Positions 25,785 through 36,789 of a stretch of DNA of 64,000 nucleotides are shown piece by piece. Origin of the DNA: Silurus meridionalis (taxonomy: Eukaryota; Chordata; Actinopteri; Siluriformes; Siluridae). The stretch is taken from contig NC_060893.1 in assembly GCF_014805685.1 (NCBI RefSeq), forward strand, positions 19,102,525-19,166,524, written 5' to 3'. The notes under the pieces are model-generated. The model made no database searches. It was not told where the DNA came from and saw only the letters and a program-made list of their open reading frames with translations. How positions within the stretch are numbered: the stretch's first letter is position 1; each line of letters begins with the position of its first letter. The translations under genes were made by a program, and so were the position numbers.

Positions 25785-26000
25785 CCTGTATAGAATGTCT
25801 TACAATTTCACTTCATTGGAACTAAGAGGCCCATATGCCCTATTGCCCCCATTGCCCCCATCAACACATGGTTTGTGTTGAATAAACTTGAACCTTTGGA
25901 ATTAACTGGAATGCTGACAGAACTTCAGACCTCCTCATCCATCATCAGTGGTTGACCTCATTAATGCTCTTGAAGCTGAATGAGCAATTTATCCACAGTG
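25785..26000 (+). mobile_element. Tc1-like transposon fragment (transposase C-terminal region)
   Basis: Broken-frame sequence retains the order of a teleost Tc1 transposase 3' part: an ACTAAGAGGCCCATATGCCC block, then CATGGTTTGTG, ACTGGAATGCTGAC, CAGACCTCCTCATCC and TGACCTCATTAATGCTCTTG. The same block appears at 27608-27862 (plus) and 29566-30065 (minus), so the three copies are one family. It ends about 70 bp before a mariner fragment. Confidence 0.65.
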
Positions 26001-26070
26001 AGAAGTTTTTCTTTCATATTTATATAGCACAGCATACCATGACAATTTCTTTGAACATGCAACTCATGAT

Positions 26071-26425
26071 ACGAAGTGGTATCAAAAAGTTTTGAAACTA
26101 GTTTTGTAACACAGCAACAGATGGCAGCACAAGCTGCATGCACAGTCATAGGGAGCACAGAGCTTCATAAGTCAGTGTGCCAAAAGACATTGTCCTGTGT
26201 ACGTCAGGAGCTATGCAACTGGTGCTTTTCTGACCATGTTGCCTACCACGTCTGCGATTTCATCAAGTTAGAACAAAAAGCAAAATTGAAATTCAGTGTG
26301 AAACTGGGCAAATCTGCCAGAAAGACGTTTGACATGATTCAGCAAGTTTACGGCGAAGCTGCAATGAGTCGCGTAATGTGTTTTGAGTGGCACACACACT
26401 TCAAGTGCAGAAGAAGACAAGAGAT
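26071..26425 (+). mobile_element. mariner-type transposon, 5' fragment
   Basis: Starts with ACGAAGTGGTATCAAAAAGT, resembling a mariner inverted terminus, and continues into an open frame. Within it, residues encoded at about 26270-26420 (LEQKAKLKFSVKLGKSARKT, then FDMIQQVYGEAAMSR and CFEWHTHFK) match the N-terminal helix-turn-helix of mariner transposases. Similarity stops near 26425, and the catalytic DD34D domain and 3' end are absent. The open frame extends from 26076 to 26489, but its first 60 or so codons are probably untranslated leader sequence. Confidence 0.75.
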
Positions 26426-27294
26426 CAGGAAGACACTATTATATTCAGTGATAGTAACTAGAAGAAAACAGAATTTGGATTATCAGTAACCCCCAGTTTG
26501 TTTTTCTATTTGCTTTTTTTCTACATATAAAAGTTAAAAGTATAGAACAGTAAGATTGAAAAAAGAAAAATGTAGCTCGACCTGGTCCTAAATTAGTGCA
26601 TTGATTAGTCACGGTGGTGAGAAAAGCCCCAGTGAGGTAATGAAAGCCAGCAAAATGTACTTTGTTAGTTAGAAAAGAATTAAATATTTGTAGATGAAGC
26701 TGACTTTAGTGAAAAGAACATTGTGCAAGATACAAATTGGATCCTCTCTTAAACAATTACGACTGGAGTTATTTTTGGTGTCCTTCAAAGCTTAATGAAA
26801 TTTAAATATAACCCTGGCACTATGCATATAGTGAATTCTGTCCTGAACAGCAGTGTAAAAGAGAGGATTTGCAGCAGGTTGCACTTTACAGTCCAATCCT
26901 ACTCAGCTGTGAGTCATGCATACCAGTTGACAGAACCTGTCATCCAGTGATGTGACTTCTGAGTCATTACTCACTGGGAAAAAAAATGCCCAGATGCGCT
27001 TGTAGACACAGGATCAGGATTATTTGAGCTAAAAAGACTGCTCTGTTGACGGACATATCATGCATTCTCAGTTCCAGAATCAACAATTTCAGCTGTGACC
27101 ACCACACATTTTTTAATTTTAATTTTGGAATAGTTTAAACTAATTTTCAATTTTTTTATTACCATTCAACCTGTAAAAATGTTAAATGTTACCAAGCACT
27201 ATCTGTCCAGAAACCATCCAAATGTCACCACAATATATAAAAATAATCATTTTCCTGCCATTACTGGTATTCTGTGGTTAACACCATGTCCTCT

Positions 27295-27320
27295 ACACAC
27301 ACACACACACACACACACAC
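27295..27320 (+). repeat. (CA)n microsatellite
   Basis: A short perfect AC repeat inside unassigned sequence. Confidence 0.9.
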
Positions 27321-27607
27321 TCTCTGCTCAACAGCAAGCAGCAGCAGAAGTACGGCTGACCACCAGTGGCCTGATGGATCACATTGATATTTACTTTTTA
27401 AACTCACTGACTTGCATGTAAATGGAAAACCTTTAGCAACAGTATATAATTTAGAGATGAGAAATCACCCACACAAACATAAACTCGAAAAACAAATAAG
27501 CACAAAAACAACAGGCACATTGTTAAGAATGAAAAAAGGGCATTCATTCATCATGATTTTTTTTAACATAAGTAACATTTAACTCAAAATGTATTACCAT
27601 AAGCCTG

Positions 27608-27862
27608 CTATAGAGCTCTGACCTCAACCTCACTGAACACCTCGGGGATGAATTGAAACACTGACTACACACCAGACCTCCTCACCATACATCAGTACCT
27701 GACTTTACTAACACCCTTGTGTCTGAATGAGCACAAATCTTTACAAACACAATCCAAAATCTAGTGGAACATTTTTTTACAAGTGGGACTAAATGTGGAA
27801 TAGGATGTTCAGAAAGCATATATGGTCATATGTCCACAAACCTTTGTCCACATACAGTATAT
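27608..27862 (+). mobile_element. Tc1-like transposon 3' end
   Basis: Begins in the transposase C-terminal region (GACCTCAACCTCACTGAACA, GGGATGAATTGAAACACTGA, CAGTACCTGACTTTACTAAC) and ends with the inverted terminus ATGTCCACAAACCTTTGTCC ACATACAGTAT near 27855. The complement of this end forms the left boundary of the copy at 29566. Frames are broken; 5' portion missing. Confidence 0.75.
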
Positions 27863-28051
27863 ACTGTATATATACTCACAATGCTTTAAAAAATAAGTCA
27901 ATTTATTTGTATCACTTACAAAATTCAAAGAAATAAACAGAATAAAAATCCAAACAAAATCAATAATTGGTGTGGCCACCCTTTGGCTTTTAATTCTTAC
28001 ACTTGCATACTTTGTACAAAGTCATTTTGTAGGATCATGTTTAATATTTAC

Positions 28052-28690
28052 CGTAATTTCCGGACTATTAAGCGCACCTGTCTATAAGCTGCAGGTGTCT
28101 ACACTGAAACTAATGAACTTTACACAGGCTTTAATGAAAGACAGTGCCTGTTACAAGGTGTAACAGGTGAAATATGTTGTGGCTCCTTTAAGAGCATAGC
28201 GGTATTTTGGGAATAGGCTGCCTCCGCATTTTTCCGCTATTACTGCATGTGTGCAAGACCGAGGAATATGTCCTTATTATTTTCTGATGCTCTTTCTTTG
28301 ACTAACCCGTAACGCTGTTGCCAAGAAAAATAAAAAAGCACGGGTTTTGGAAACCTGTCTGTGCTTATATGATTTCTGTTGCAACTGGAGTTAGCGAGCT
28401 CTCCCTTCACCCAGACTCAACGCGTTACAACGGCTTCTATCTAAACAGTAGCCTACCAAGAAAGTCATTGTTCACTGTCTTCCTCCTTACTTTCACAACT
28501 ATTTCTCTCGGGAGTTTATCTTTTGGCATCGTCGTGCGTTTAAAAATCACCACCGGTGGAAGTTTTCTCTCCCGATGCCATGCAGCTCAGAACACAGGTG
28601 AAGTGCGTTTTTTTCCGTTTCCGTTCGGAAATTTCATTGGTCTAATGTTATGTCGCTCAGTTTTTTTCATCAAGTTTGTCTGAGATTACA
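28052..28690 (+). mobile_element. Nonautonomous DNA transposon (CCGGACTAT-type end)
   Basis: Starts TACCGTAATTTCCGGACTAT at 28052, the terminus of a common teleost DNA-transposon/MITE group, possibly PIF/ISL2EU-related. The following sequence keeps other phrases of that repeat (for example CACGGGTTTTGGAAACCTGT near 28338). The matching right end is not clear. A 121-codon open frame at 28318-28683 lies inside but has no domain I recognise and is most likely fortuitous. Confidence 0.45.
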
Positions 28691-28881
28691 TGAAGAGACA
28701 GAAAAATTTGAGGCCTCCATCCACAGAAGATTTTTGGTTAGTTCTCCAAGATTTTCAGAACAACGTACCTGCCGAGTTCTTTCTAACACTGAGGGTAACT
28801 AGAAGAAGTGTAACTAGAAGAATTGATGCTGTTTTGCAGACAGAGGGTGGTCACACTTTGATTTGGATTTAATTTGGATTG

Positions 28882-28883
<2 letters not shown>

Positions 28884-28917
<34 letters not shown>
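28884..28917 (+). repeat. (GA)n microsatellite
   Basis: A perfect AG repeat of about 17 units. Confidence 0.95.
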
Positions 28918-28922
<5 letters not shown>

Positions 28923-29565
28923 AGTCTTTGTTTCTCTAGTGTTTAATGTGGCTTTTTTGACACTAGATTTCCCCTTGCCAACTAAAAAAAGGAGTGCAGT
29001 ATTATATGAGTATTTCATCATGTTTCTGAATTGACTAATTGCGAACTGTTTTAAATCATGAAACAAGGATGCAAGTTAAAAAATCAGTTTCGGTTATTTT
29101 TGAAAAATGAATATGTACTTTGCACATAGCCTGGGGCCCTTTTAATCACTGACTGTGCAGAAAGCATTCGCCTGCTATATAGTATTAAACTTGGGGCATT
29201 TATCATTGTAATATAATATTGGCATGGGATCTTGTTTTATAGTTGCATTTCGGAATGAAATCATTGAATAAATCAGTGTGCCAGCTGGAACGAAACCTAA
29301 CTAACATAGATAAGGAGAGAGAACAGCATCTGTGATGATTATGAAATGAAAAGAGTCATAACCTTGAGCAGGAAGAGATTAATACATTGAGAAACATGAA
29401 TGATGACCTCTGGAAACCGCACCGTTAACCTGTGACATTCATTAAAATAGGAAGTCACACCAGGAAAAAATCACACCAGGAAATTAAAAAGAGGCTGCTG
29501 AGATAAATACAAACATGGACAGAAAAAAATGCTGGCTACTAATATGAGTCAATGTAATAGTACAC

Positions 29566-30065
29566 TGTATGTCCAAAAGTTTGTGGACACCTGATCGTCA
29601 TATCCATATGTGCTTGTACAACATGTCATTACAGACTAATCCACAGCTTTGTTCTGGTGACGTTCTAGTACCTTTCACTCTTTTGGAAAGGTATTTCAGT
29701 AGATTTTGGAGCATTTCTTTCGGCTTCTCCTGTTAGGGGTCGCCACAGCGGATCCTCTGCATGTTTGATTTGGCACGTTTTTACGCTTGATGCCCTTCCT
29801 AACGCAACCCTCCCCATTTATTCAGCCTTGGGACCGGCACTGAGAGTGGCTGGGGTTGGTTCCCTGACCGGGGATCAAACCCGGGTCGCAAGCGGTGAGA
29901 GCGCCACATCCTAACCACTAGACCGTGATTGTGGGAATTTGTGACCATTCATTGAGATCAGGTTAACAATCATGTTTAATGAGGAGGTCTGGGGTACGAT
30001 TAGCTTTCATGTTTTTCCCACAGTTGTTCAGTAGGGTTGAGGTTAGCCTGCATTTTAATGAAGCT
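29566..30065 (-). mobile_element. Tc1-like transposon fragment split by a SINE
   Basis: The left boundary ACTGTATGTCCAAAAGTTTG TGGACACC is the inverted terminus of the family seen at 27608-27862, here in the opposite orientation. The element is interrupted after GATTTTGGAGCATT (29713) by the SINE at 29714-29928 and resumes with TTGTGGGAATTTGTGACC. It then runs through GAGGAGGTCTGGGGTACG to TTGTTCAGTAGGGTTGAGGT near 30050. All frames are broken and the catalytic core is missing. The SINE is younger than this copy. Confidence 0.75.
29714..29928 (-). mobile_element. tRNA-derived SINE with RTE-type body and tail
   Basis: Read on the minus strand: a tRNA-like head (GTCTAGTGGTTAGGATGTGG for the A box, GGGTTTGATCCCCGG for the B box), then a body (GTGCCGGTCCCAAGGCTGAA, GGGTTGCGTTAGGAAGGGCA) that matches the 5' UTR of the RTE element at 58094 and downward. 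It ends in a tail (GGATCCGCTGTGGCGACCCC, GAGAAGCCGAAAGA) that matches the RTE 3' end at 6071-6115. Sharing a 3' tail with a LINE is the known mark of a SINE using that LINE's enzyme. The internal promoter boxes look intact. Confidence 0.85.
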
Positions 30066-30149
30066 TGCTGTGTTCAAATACCAATCCCCTGTACCACTTT
30101 CTCAAGCTGCAGTATTTTGTACAAATTTTAGTCAGTTATATTGGTGTAT

Positions 30150-30330
30150 AAAAAAACGTGTATGGAACCACTCATTTCCCAAAATACAGCTAAGTAAATA
30201 GAAGGATATTTTACTTTAAAATGTAGTGAAGTTAAAGTAAAAGTCTCCCCAAACGTAAATACGTGAAAAAGCTACTTCAGTACAGTAACTTAATTAAATT
30301 ACATTTACTTTGTTACTGTCCACCACTGCT
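30150..30330. mobile_element. MITE fragment with CAGTGGTGGAC-type end
   Basis: Contains AGCTACTTCAGTACAGTAAC and ends near 30330 with TTACTGTCCACCACTG, the complement of a CAGTGGTGGAC terminus found on hAT-type teleost MITEs. The related copy at 54661-54774 shares the AGCTACTT.AGTACAGTAACT core. The other end is not resolved. Confidence 0.5.
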
Positions 30331-30384
30331 TATTGGCACCTTATACATTATTTTTATACAACTTCTAACTTCTTTATTCTTGTA

Positions 30385-30445
30385 AAGCTAAATTAAAACT
30401 ATGTTCACTGTGTTAAAAGTGCTCTACAAATCAAAATTAACTTAA
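30385..30445 (+). mobile_element. Highly diverged L2 tail (tentative)
   Basis: TGTAAAGCTAAATTAAAACT ATGTTC and GTTAAAAGTGCTCTACAAAT follow the order of an L2 3' terminus with many substitutions. Confidence 0.45.
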
Positions 30446-30639
30446 TCGAATGCTGTGCATGTAGAAACTTGTGAGTTTTTAAGTTTGTATTGTATCCATC
30501 TTTTCACTGTATTGCATAGTATATAGTTTATTGTACAGTTAATTTCCTGTATCTATTAAATATTACTTCTGTTACTTCTTCTCTTTTTTTATATTGTCTC
30601 CTATTAAATGTAGCAAAGGAGGTAACTGTATTACATTTC

Positions 30640-30990
30640 TAACACGGCATTTGTCACATGACTTCACTTAACACCCCCCACCCCACCATTCATGTTATCA
30701 CTCCGAGACAACAGTTTCACACGTCAGGTTCTATCTGCAAGCCGTGAAACTTGAGATGACAGTGTTAGCCTACACAATACTTCCTTCCCAGCACACACCA
30801 CACACACACATGCCACTGGGACGAAGTCAGGGAGGAACCGGCTTGTCTAATTAAAGCACAGCTCCCTCCCAGTCATTTACATTGTAATTAGACAAACAGA
30901 TGGTAGAATACAAGCCGGATAGAGATTCAGGAGCAGCGTGGTACATATGGACAGTAGGCATGGGCCAGGCCGCGATAACTGGAAAGAGAT
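30640..30990. other. Candidate conserved noncoding segment with paired TAATTA sites
   Basis: Complex sequence without recognised repeats. Two homeodomain-type sites form perfect 11-bp inverted arms: TTGTCTAATTA at 30843-30853 and TAATTAGACAA at 30885-30895. There is no open frame. Regulatory function is inferred only from this arrangement. Confidence 0.25.
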
Positions 30991-30999
30991 GTACAATTT

Positions 31000-32030
31000 A
31001 CCTGGGAATGAGGATAACTAAATGTACTGTATACATTTTATAAAGCAAAGGTCATAAGTCAATATTAGTACAGAAGGCTAGAACACAGTCTCAGAGTTCA
31101 TGACACTTTAGGACTGTTTACAATGATGACTTGCTGCATGGAAACACACACACTCACAGACACATGCAAACATGGAAACCTGTTATTGAAAAACCTGTTT
31201 GAAGGTAAATACACTATTTTACAAAAAAAGATAAACATCTAATCCCCAACGGGACCGAATGTTCAGGAACGTTAGGAATAAAATTTTAAACTATGTTTTC
31301 ACTAACAAATTTCATAATTTTTTAAAAACACATTATTATATTAAAGTGATATCTAGAAAATTTTAACAAAAGGTCCATAGGGGCTGCGTCCAAAATGTCT
31401 CGGATTTTCTGAACTCGGTGAAGGTCTTAAAAAGTAACCCCTGCGAGTTCCAGGGGACCACTGTATCGGCAACCAAATCATTTTCTTCTCCTTTATCAGC
31501 CATTGTGGAATTTAAAAAAAATAGGCTATTAAATCCACATGAATATATTTGATCTTGTTCAGTTTGTAGCAGATGCAGGTCACGAGTCTGACTAGTGTAC
31601 TCTCTATCCATCCAATCAAAGGACGTGAAGATGCTGATGTTATGGTATGTCTGCTAGATGGCCTTGAAGTCACCAATTCGAAATATAATTGGTTAAAGCA
31701 ACAGCTTCAAGCAAAATAGAGTAGATAAAAAAACGCAGGTGCTGATGATGAAGTCTTAAGTCAGAAACTTTTGACCTCAGCATCAGGTAATGTGATCTGA
31801 ATCTGATTGGATAGAAACGCCAATGTATACAGATACTTGGGTGCTCTGGGCATTCCAAAGAGATGCTATGAAATGAAGAGAATAGACTTATGGAAATAAT
31901 TTAATACATATTCATTTGATTCAGTGACTCTGATAGATAGTCACAAATCTTCTTTAGTTAGTCCTACAAACTTCTCCCCACAGAATTTTCCAGTTTGCAT
32001 ACTTTAAACCAGTTTTTAGGATGAATTCAG
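31000..32030. other. Unassigned sequence
   Basis: No gene recognised. Open frames near 31363-31611 and 31670-31858 (minus) show no domain features. Confidence 0.5.
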
Positions 32031-32307
32031 AATTCTTGCCATCCACTTTATCAGGAGGAACTGTACACCTGCTTATTAATGATTCAATTAAAATGTCATG
32101 AAATGCATAAGAGCATGCAGATACACAGTAAGAGATTCTGTTATATGTTTGCATTAAACAGCAAAGTGGGAAAAGTACCCTACGATTTCATTGACTTGGA
32201 CAATGGCATGGCTGGTTTGAGTATTTGTAAAACTGCTGATCTCCTGGAATCTTTTTACTAACAACAGTACCTACAGTACAGTTTACAAAGAATAATGCAG
32301 ATAACAT

Positions 32308-32825
32308 CAGTGTTGGGCAATAACGCGTTACTCTAACGCAGTTACTTTTGACAGTAACTAATACTTTACCCATTACTTTTTAAATAAATAAACTCCGTTA
32401 CTGTTACCGTATGGTGCGTTGTCCGCTACTTTTTTTAATTAATTAATTTCGGCTGAAGTGTAGCCTACAGTCTAACCTGTTTACAGCAGTGACGCATTGT
32501 AGGATTGGTGGATGAGAAACACTGTAAACACGAAGAAGACGCACTGTGGGCGTGTTTCCATTTATTCAAGTCTGTGCGGCAGCAATGGCGAGTCGAGGCG
32601 AGAGCAAGACGGGTTTCTCAAAGTGGAAATATGCTCATTATTTTACTTTAGTTGAGCATGGACACAAAAACTTTTTAGTCAAATGTAAGTGACTAAAATG
32701 TTACTTTTAACAGTAACACATTGTTTTTTGGTGTAAGTAATCAACAAAGTAATTGAGTTACTTTTTGAATGAAGTAACGAGTAACTGTAACTAGTTACTA
32801 TTTCTTAGTAACTAGCACAACACTG
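32308..32825. mobile_element. hAT-type MITE with intact ends and 8-bp duplication
   Basis: Ends are CAGTGTTGGGCAATAACGCG on the left and a right end closing in ACAACACTG, giving short inverted termini starting CAGTGTTG. The host 8-mer GATAACAT is present at 32300-32307 and again at 32826-32833, a perfect target-site duplication of the length made by hAT transposases. Inner sequences near both ends are rich in AGTAAC/GTTACT words in opposite orientation. The element is 518 bp, too short to be autonomous. Confidence 0.9.
32585..32692 (+). pseudogene. Residual first exon of a hAT transposase inside the MITE
   Basis: ATG at 32585 opens 35 codons (MASRGESKTGFSKWKYAHYF, then TLVEHGHKNFLVKCK) ending at a TGA. 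The W-K-Y-F-...-V-K-C spacing resembles the start of a BED-type zinc finger at the N-terminus of hAT transposases. The reading frame ends right at AAATGTAAGT, a good splice-donor consensus, so this looks like exon 1 followed by the start of intron 1. Downstream exons were lost when the MITE formed. Family assignment is inference. Confidence 0.5.
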
Positions 32826-33454
32826 GATAACATCTACTCAGAGGCAGTACTGTTGGTGAAATTCTAAGAAGTGGCATTCTAAGGAGGACTCTGATGAAAC
32901 TGGTTTGTGCAAGCAGAAAGATTACACTCACTTGAATAACCACTCTTTGCAAATTAGATGATTAGGAAAACACCTCAAGTACAACATGTTGAACCTTGAA
33001 GCAGATGGGCTAGAACATTCCACTCCTGCCAGCCAAGAACAAAGGTCTGTGACTACAGAGGGCACAGGCTCACCTCTGATGTTCTGGATATATGATTAAT
33101 CACGCAGAACATGGGTGGTGTGATCGTGTTTGGGTAGTTTTTTCACTTTAAAAGGAGAAAAGCACCAGTTGCTCAGTTATTGCCTGCTGCTAATGTAGAA
33201 ATATGGTGAAATTTAACGTTTATTTACTGCAAGCACAAAATTGTAAATTTTACATTGTAAATGAAAGGTAACAAGATCATTAATATATGTGTATACAGTA
33301 TACAAAAAAATCAGATACAGACTGGAACTGTATAGACATTCAGTGACACCCAGAAACTTGAAACCTAAGGTTTAAATGAATGTGACAGTGCAAACATGAT
33401 CAAAGTGAACATTGTAACCTGTGTAACAGCAGAAGAATCTGTTAATCACCACAT

Positions 33455-33532
33455 TATCTGTGTAAAGCTGCTTTGAGACAATGTTCATTGTTAAAAGCGC
33501 TATACAAATAAAAATGAATTGAATTGAATTGA
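33455..33532 (+). mobile_element. L2 LINE tail
   Basis: Well-preserved terminus: TGTGTAAAGCTGCTTTGAGA, TTGTTAAAAGCGCTATACAA, and a terminal GAATTGAATTGAATTGAA repeat. The upstream element is truncated. Confidence 0.85.
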
Positions 33533-33589
33533 AGAATCAATGGGATTAAAGTGGTCATGCATATGGTTGAGAAGAGTGGATCTAGGTCC

Positions 33590-34330
33590 AGTACAGATAA
33601 GGCGCAATGATCTTATCTTAAGACTGGCTCAAAGCAGTGTGATAGCTGTTGGTACAAATGACCTCCTGTAATGATGCTTTTTACAGCTGAGCTGAATGAA
33701 TCTTCTGCTAAAGCATCTCTGCTAATTCATAAGTAAGCCATGCAGAATAGCTGCGAGTTAACTTAGTGTTCCCTTTTCCTCCACTCTGTCCAATTAGCAG
33801 CCCAAGAGAGAGCCATCCTTCTTGATCAGTTTGTGAGCGACGTACACCAGGGCGACATACGCAAGTGCTTTAAAGTTTTCATCAATGAATTCATCAACGC
33901 TGAACTAGGTTCACTAGGTTACAAACTTACGATACCATCAGCATAAAACTCTGTGGGGAGAAATGAGAGCACAATTTATTATTTTTATTTTAAACATAAA
34001 TATATCAAAAAAACAGTGGAAAAATAAGTACTACTTCTTCCTAAAACACTTAAACTAGTGCTTAATTCTCCCAGTTTGCTTTATGTATATATGAAGTATA
34101 GCAATTGTGCTATAATTTTTCCCAAAGGAGTTTTAGGCTAATGGTATACTGCTGCAAAGAAGACTAAACTAGGTATCACAGACTGATAGAAGATGTCCAT
34201 CATTTAAATGCAAACATAAACGGCTCTGAGCTTGTTCAGAAAGTCTGCTCATCCTTGTTCTGTATTCAGTCTTTAAGTTGACCTTCCAGTCCAAGTTGTT
34301 GTTGAGATTGCCAAAGTATCTCTTGAAAAT
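33590..34330 (-). mobile_element. Degraded LINE reverse-transcriptase remnant
   Basis: Plus-strand phrases match the complement of the C-terminal RT region of a widespread teleost LINE: TAGCTGTTGGTACAAATGAC CTCCTG (33645), GAGCTGAATGAATCTTCTGC (33690), ACAGACTGATAGAAGATGTC (34177), ACGGCTCTGAGC (34220) and CAGTCCAAGTTGTTGTTGAG (34289). The spacing follows the family, with an unrelated AT-rich stretch at about 33950-34140. I recall the family as Rex1/CR1-like but am not sure of the clade. No frame is open. Confidence 0.5.
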
Positions 34331-36515
34331 CAAATGAATTTAATTAATCATTGAAAATAACAATAAAAAAACAATCAGTGGTGAAGCTAGCGGTATATTT
34401 ATGGGAGCACACGCGTGTGTGTTTCATCTGTTCATTTAATATTACAGTGAAGTATGGCTGCACATGATCAATGCATGAATAACAATTAAGAATCAAGTGC
34501 TTTACATGTCAAAATGAAGCAGTTATTTGACCACTGATGGGTTTGTGGATGAAAAATGAGCCAACAAGGAATTAAAAATCATAAACAAGCTCTTCATGTT
34601 CATATAAATTACCAATGCCTAGTATCACTCAGGCTTATTCAAGCACATGGGAAACACACACATGGAGTGGATGGTGTTAGTAACAGCTCATTAACTCCAA
34701 CCAAAGCACATGTGGTGCCGATTGATGAGAAACGTGCACTTTTTTAACACCCACAAACACCATAATGATGTTGTCTTCACCAGAACACCAGGAAGGAAAA
34801 AAAATGGTTCTTGTGTAAAAAAATATCAACTGCTAGGCTGTAGTGTCACAAAAAGCATATTAAGAAGATGAGAATATGAAATGATGCTCGAGCTTGGCCT
34901 CAACATGAATTATGCAGTGTCCAAGTTGCTATCTTGTCCTTTAATGACAAAAAATGTTTGCCCTTACCATCGGTGTTCCCAGATTTTTTGGTGGGTCTTA
35001 CAGCAGATGGACTTGGAATACATTAATAAAGTAAGCTTGGCACAATTATAAATTATGAATATTATTCAGGTGCCAGCAGGGCCTGATAGCGACAATATAG
35101 AAGATATATCGTCACCTCCTGCTTCGAATCTTCAGCAGCGCATCCATTTGCCGCTTCTAGCTGTGCAAATTGAATATAGATTTTTTTTCCGCTGATGGCC
35201 TTTATGGAAGCCAGTCAAGGTCAAGTGTACTTCAAAGCACTGCATATTTCATAGTTTGATAAAACCTCTTGGAGGTGATCTTCAAATCTCCCGATCAACT
35301 GCTATAATTTTTCATTTCCAGTGTTTTCCCGCCTGACACCAAGCATTAAGCTGAGCTACAAGAAATGGAATGATGAAAAGATATCGTTTTTTTTTTTTTT
35401 ATTATTAAAATAGGAGAAAATGTTCCCTCTCCTAATGAGAACATAACCAATTACACTGTAGAGGACTGTCACCCATGTGGCTCATGCTCCAGATGGTATC
35501 TAAATGTGAAGAAGCCAATTCCTCACTGTGCACGACAGCTCTCAGGGTGACAAAGAATGACAGAATTGCAATATCACGCAATATTGAGACATTTTGACAC
35601 TGGAGTGCACAAGTACAAGGTATCATTCAAAACTACAGCAAAATAGAATCCTCCGCCCTTCCTAAGTAATAAAAATGGCTGACAAGCCATTTGACTTGAA
35701 TGATTTAAGATGATGTTGTTTTGAACTCTCTAATATTGATTGAAGCACCTGCCCCGTCCCCTATATAATCTGCTCGACAGTTGAAGGAGTTTTTGTTCTG
35801 TCTATACCATGCTACCAGAACACCTTTTCCACAAAATAACTAAGGCATTTAAAAAATATATATATTTTGCAGAAAACACACTGATCAAAATTAGAGAACA
35901 CTTTCAGATACCTCCCAGTTATTGGTGTTAATCTGGTACCTGAAAAGAATGTCCTTAATTTTTTTTTAGTGTTTTAGCAGAGACAAATAAATATAGAGAT
36001 ATTGGACAAGCAATTTCTAAAAGTACAAAGTGCAACAAAGCCCGAGTGAACATGTGTACATTTTATCAATGTTATTGGTCACAAAAATAACTGCTATTCC
36101 TAAAGTCAGTGCCATCATAAACAGCCATTTGGCCCCAGTGAGTATAAGAGGATCCTGAGAAAGCACAGTGGTTTACAAATAAACCATTACATGACCATTA
36201 CTTCCTGCTGGCTCTAGCAGTAGTTCCCTTAATTTCTATCTGATACTGTAGTTTGTCCAAAAAAATTATTTTCATTATTCCCCTTTGAGCCCCGATCGGA
36301 GATGATATATACTAGGAATTGTTTACTACAGTTGAATTGTAGAAAACAGAAAATCTGACACAAGAAGTTTTGCTTCTACTCCAGTAATATATTTAGAAAT
36401 TTTACTTTCTTTTATCAAATGGAAAAATGTACACCTTTACACTTGGATTTTCTGTTATTTGTAAACTTTATTCCCAATTCTAAATACTGTGCCAGAAAGT
36501 CTTCTTTTCTATTTG
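34331..36515. other. Unassigned sequence; 35060-35780 is complex
   Basis: No gene recognised. The part at about 35060-35780 is complex, only moderately AT-rich, and free of recognised repeats except a poly-T at 35386-35400. It is a candidate for conserved noncoding DNA. The rest is AT-rich without signal. Confidence 0.4.
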
Positions 36516-36517
36516 CA

Positions 36518-36784
<267 letters not shown>

Positions 36785-36789
36785 TTAAG

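Larger units (their letters stand above)
32036..33160 (+). mobile_element. Tc1-like transposon interrupted by a hAT MITE
   Basis: The left end (CCACTTTATCAGGAGGAACT GTACACC near 32041) resembles the terminus of a common teleost Tc1-type element. It is followed by transposase-region phrases in broken frames: TTGGACAATGGCATGGCTGG and AAACTGCTGATCTCCTGGAA on the left of the MITE (32308-32825), and AATAACCACTCTTTGCAAAT, GAACCTTGAAGCAGATGGGC and GGTGGTGTGATCGTGTTTGG on the right. The continuity across the MITE shows a single older element. The 3' portion past about 33160 is missing. Confidence 0.75.

Noticed and set aside
28318..28683. 121-codon plus-strand open frame with hydrophobic segments
   Set aside because: It lies inside a DNA-transposon-type repeat, has no recognised domain, and its hydrophobic stretch follows from T-rich codons.
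29860..29928. Possible minus-strand tRNA gene with good A and B boxes
   Set aside because: It continues without a break into the RTE-like SINE body and tail, so it is a SINE head.
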